A stretch of 64,000 nt of DNA, from assembly GCF_028610625.1 (NCBI RefSeq), contig NZ_JAQQWU010000001.1, forward strand, positions 372,001 through 436,000. Direction: 5' to 3'. The notes under the pieces are model-generated. The model saw only the letters and a program-made list of their open reading frames with translations, was not told the origin of the DNA and searched no databases. The position numbers were made by a program, and so were the translations under genes. Of the stretch, positions 63,592-64,000 are shown one piece after another (the stretch's first letter is position 1; each line of letters begins with the position of its first letter). This DNA is from Guptibacillus spartinae. GTDB taxonomy: Bacteria; Bacillota; Bacilli; Bacillales; Guptibacillaceae.

Positions 63592-64000
63592 GTGGCAGTA
63601 TACCTTGATGTGATTTGGCTTTTGAATTTTTGTTTTGATTACTTGCTACTCGCGCTAACTGGGATACTGCTCAAAAAAAGTGTGAAGAAAAGAAGACTTG
63701 CGACAGGTGCATTGGTTGCTTCTTTTTACGTTCTTTTTCTTTTTGTTCCGTCTCTAACCTTTATGACACAGCCATTGATGAAATTACTTTACTCTGTTTT
63801 GATCGTTTACTTAACGTTTGGATTTACTCGTTTTCGTAGTTTCTTTCAGTGCTGGCTGCTCTTTTATTTTGTAACATTTATGATCGGTGGAGGGATGATG
63901 GGAGCGCATTACTTTTTTCAGCAGGACATGACGGTCGTGAATGGAGCCATCGCGACAAAGAGCACGGGATTTGGAGATCCTGTGAGCTGGACGTTTGTAC
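63592..64000 (+). CDS. spoIIGA: SpoIIGA, pro-sigma-E processing protease (N-terminal part)
   Basis: The GTG at 63592 follows AGGGGGGAGG. The 136 codons present form the membrane domain: 'YLDVIWLLNFCFDYLLLALTG' as first helix, then further helices, with the family's 'GGGMMGAHYFF' and 'TGFGDPVSW' segments near residues 98-136. The aspartic-protease domain lies beyond the right edge. It cleaves pro-sigma-E in the mother cell after SpoIIR signalling. In B. subtilis it follows ftsZ and bpr; here the threonine operon intervenes. Confidence 0.95.
   Translation, partial: MAVYLDVIWLLNFCFDYLLLALTGILLKKSVKKRRLATGALVASFYVLFLFVPSLTFMTQPLMKLLYSVLIVYLTFGFTRFRSFFQCWLLFYFVTFMIGGGMMGAHYFFQQDMTVVNGAIATKSTGFGDPVSWTFV

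Overview
The window is chromosomal core sequence of an endospore-forming member of the Bacillaceae. Gene order follows the Bacillus subtilis ylaI-to-spoIIGA segment almost throughout. Sporulation genes (ylaJ, ylbJ, gerR, spoVD, spoVE, spoIIGA), a caa3-type cytochrome oxidase, and a MurE carrying the DNPR motif of meso-diaminopimelate enzymes all fit. No tRNA, rRNA, CRISPR array, prophage or insertion sequence is visible. Species cannot be named from the sequence alone.

Layout. 1-7.6 kb: end of a membrane protein, a small unknown gene, the yla group (ylaI, ylaJ, phoH-type ylaK, ylaL, glutaminase, ylaN), a small M50 protease-like gene and ftsW. 7.6-17.3 kb: pyruvate carboxylase, heme A synthase, and ctaB-ctaC-ctaD-ctaE-ctaF (heme O synthase and caa3 oxidase). 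17.4-25.7 kb: a YtvI-like permease, an Asp23 protein, a LysM-CAP secreted protein, then ylbA/ylbB (apparently fused), ylbC, ylbD, ylbE, ylbF (ricF) and ylbG. Extra genes are interleaved there: a thioesterase, an ATP-grasp protein, a secreted protein and a Cys-rich small protein. 25.7-43.1 kb: an MFS exporter, rsmD, coaD, ylbJ, ylbK, ddcP (ylbL), tmcAL (ylbM), ylbN, rpmF, an enoyl-CoA hydratase, gerR, ylbP, a three-gene acyl-CoA carboxylase, panE and bshC. 43.4-59.9 kb: the division and cell wall (dcw) cluster mraZ-rsmH-ftsL-pbpB-spoVD-murE-murF-mraY-murD-spoVE, then divIB, ftsA and ftsZ. 60.1-63.4 kb: hom-thrC-thrB. 63.6 kb to the end: start of spoIIGA.

How the genes work together. pycA feeds oxaloacetate. 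The cta genes build heme A and the terminal oxidase. The dcw genes make lipid II precursors and the divisome, with sporulation-specific paralogues (spoVD, spoVE) for the cortex. The ylb block mixes translation (rsmD, tmcAL, ylbN, rpmF), CoA synthesis (coaD, panE), RNase Y control (ricF), checkpoint recovery (ddcP) and sporulation.

Departures from the B. subtilis order: ctaG, murG, murB, ylxW, ylxX, sbp and bpr are absent from their usual places. murF sits inside the dcw cluster. hom-thrC-thrB separates ftsZ from spoIIGA. A carboxylase operon separates ylbP from panE.

Most promising for follow-up: (1) the roughly 200-bp region before rsmD, which has a chain of hairpins ending in a minus-strand intrinsic terminator and also a plus-strand 33-codon ORF whose Shine-Dalgarno lies in a hairpin; (2) a 35-codon leader ORF coupled to ctaB; (3) five tandem 20-bp units carrying TTGGCCAA, followed by 10-bp GTGG repeats just before mraZ that look like a MraZ operator.
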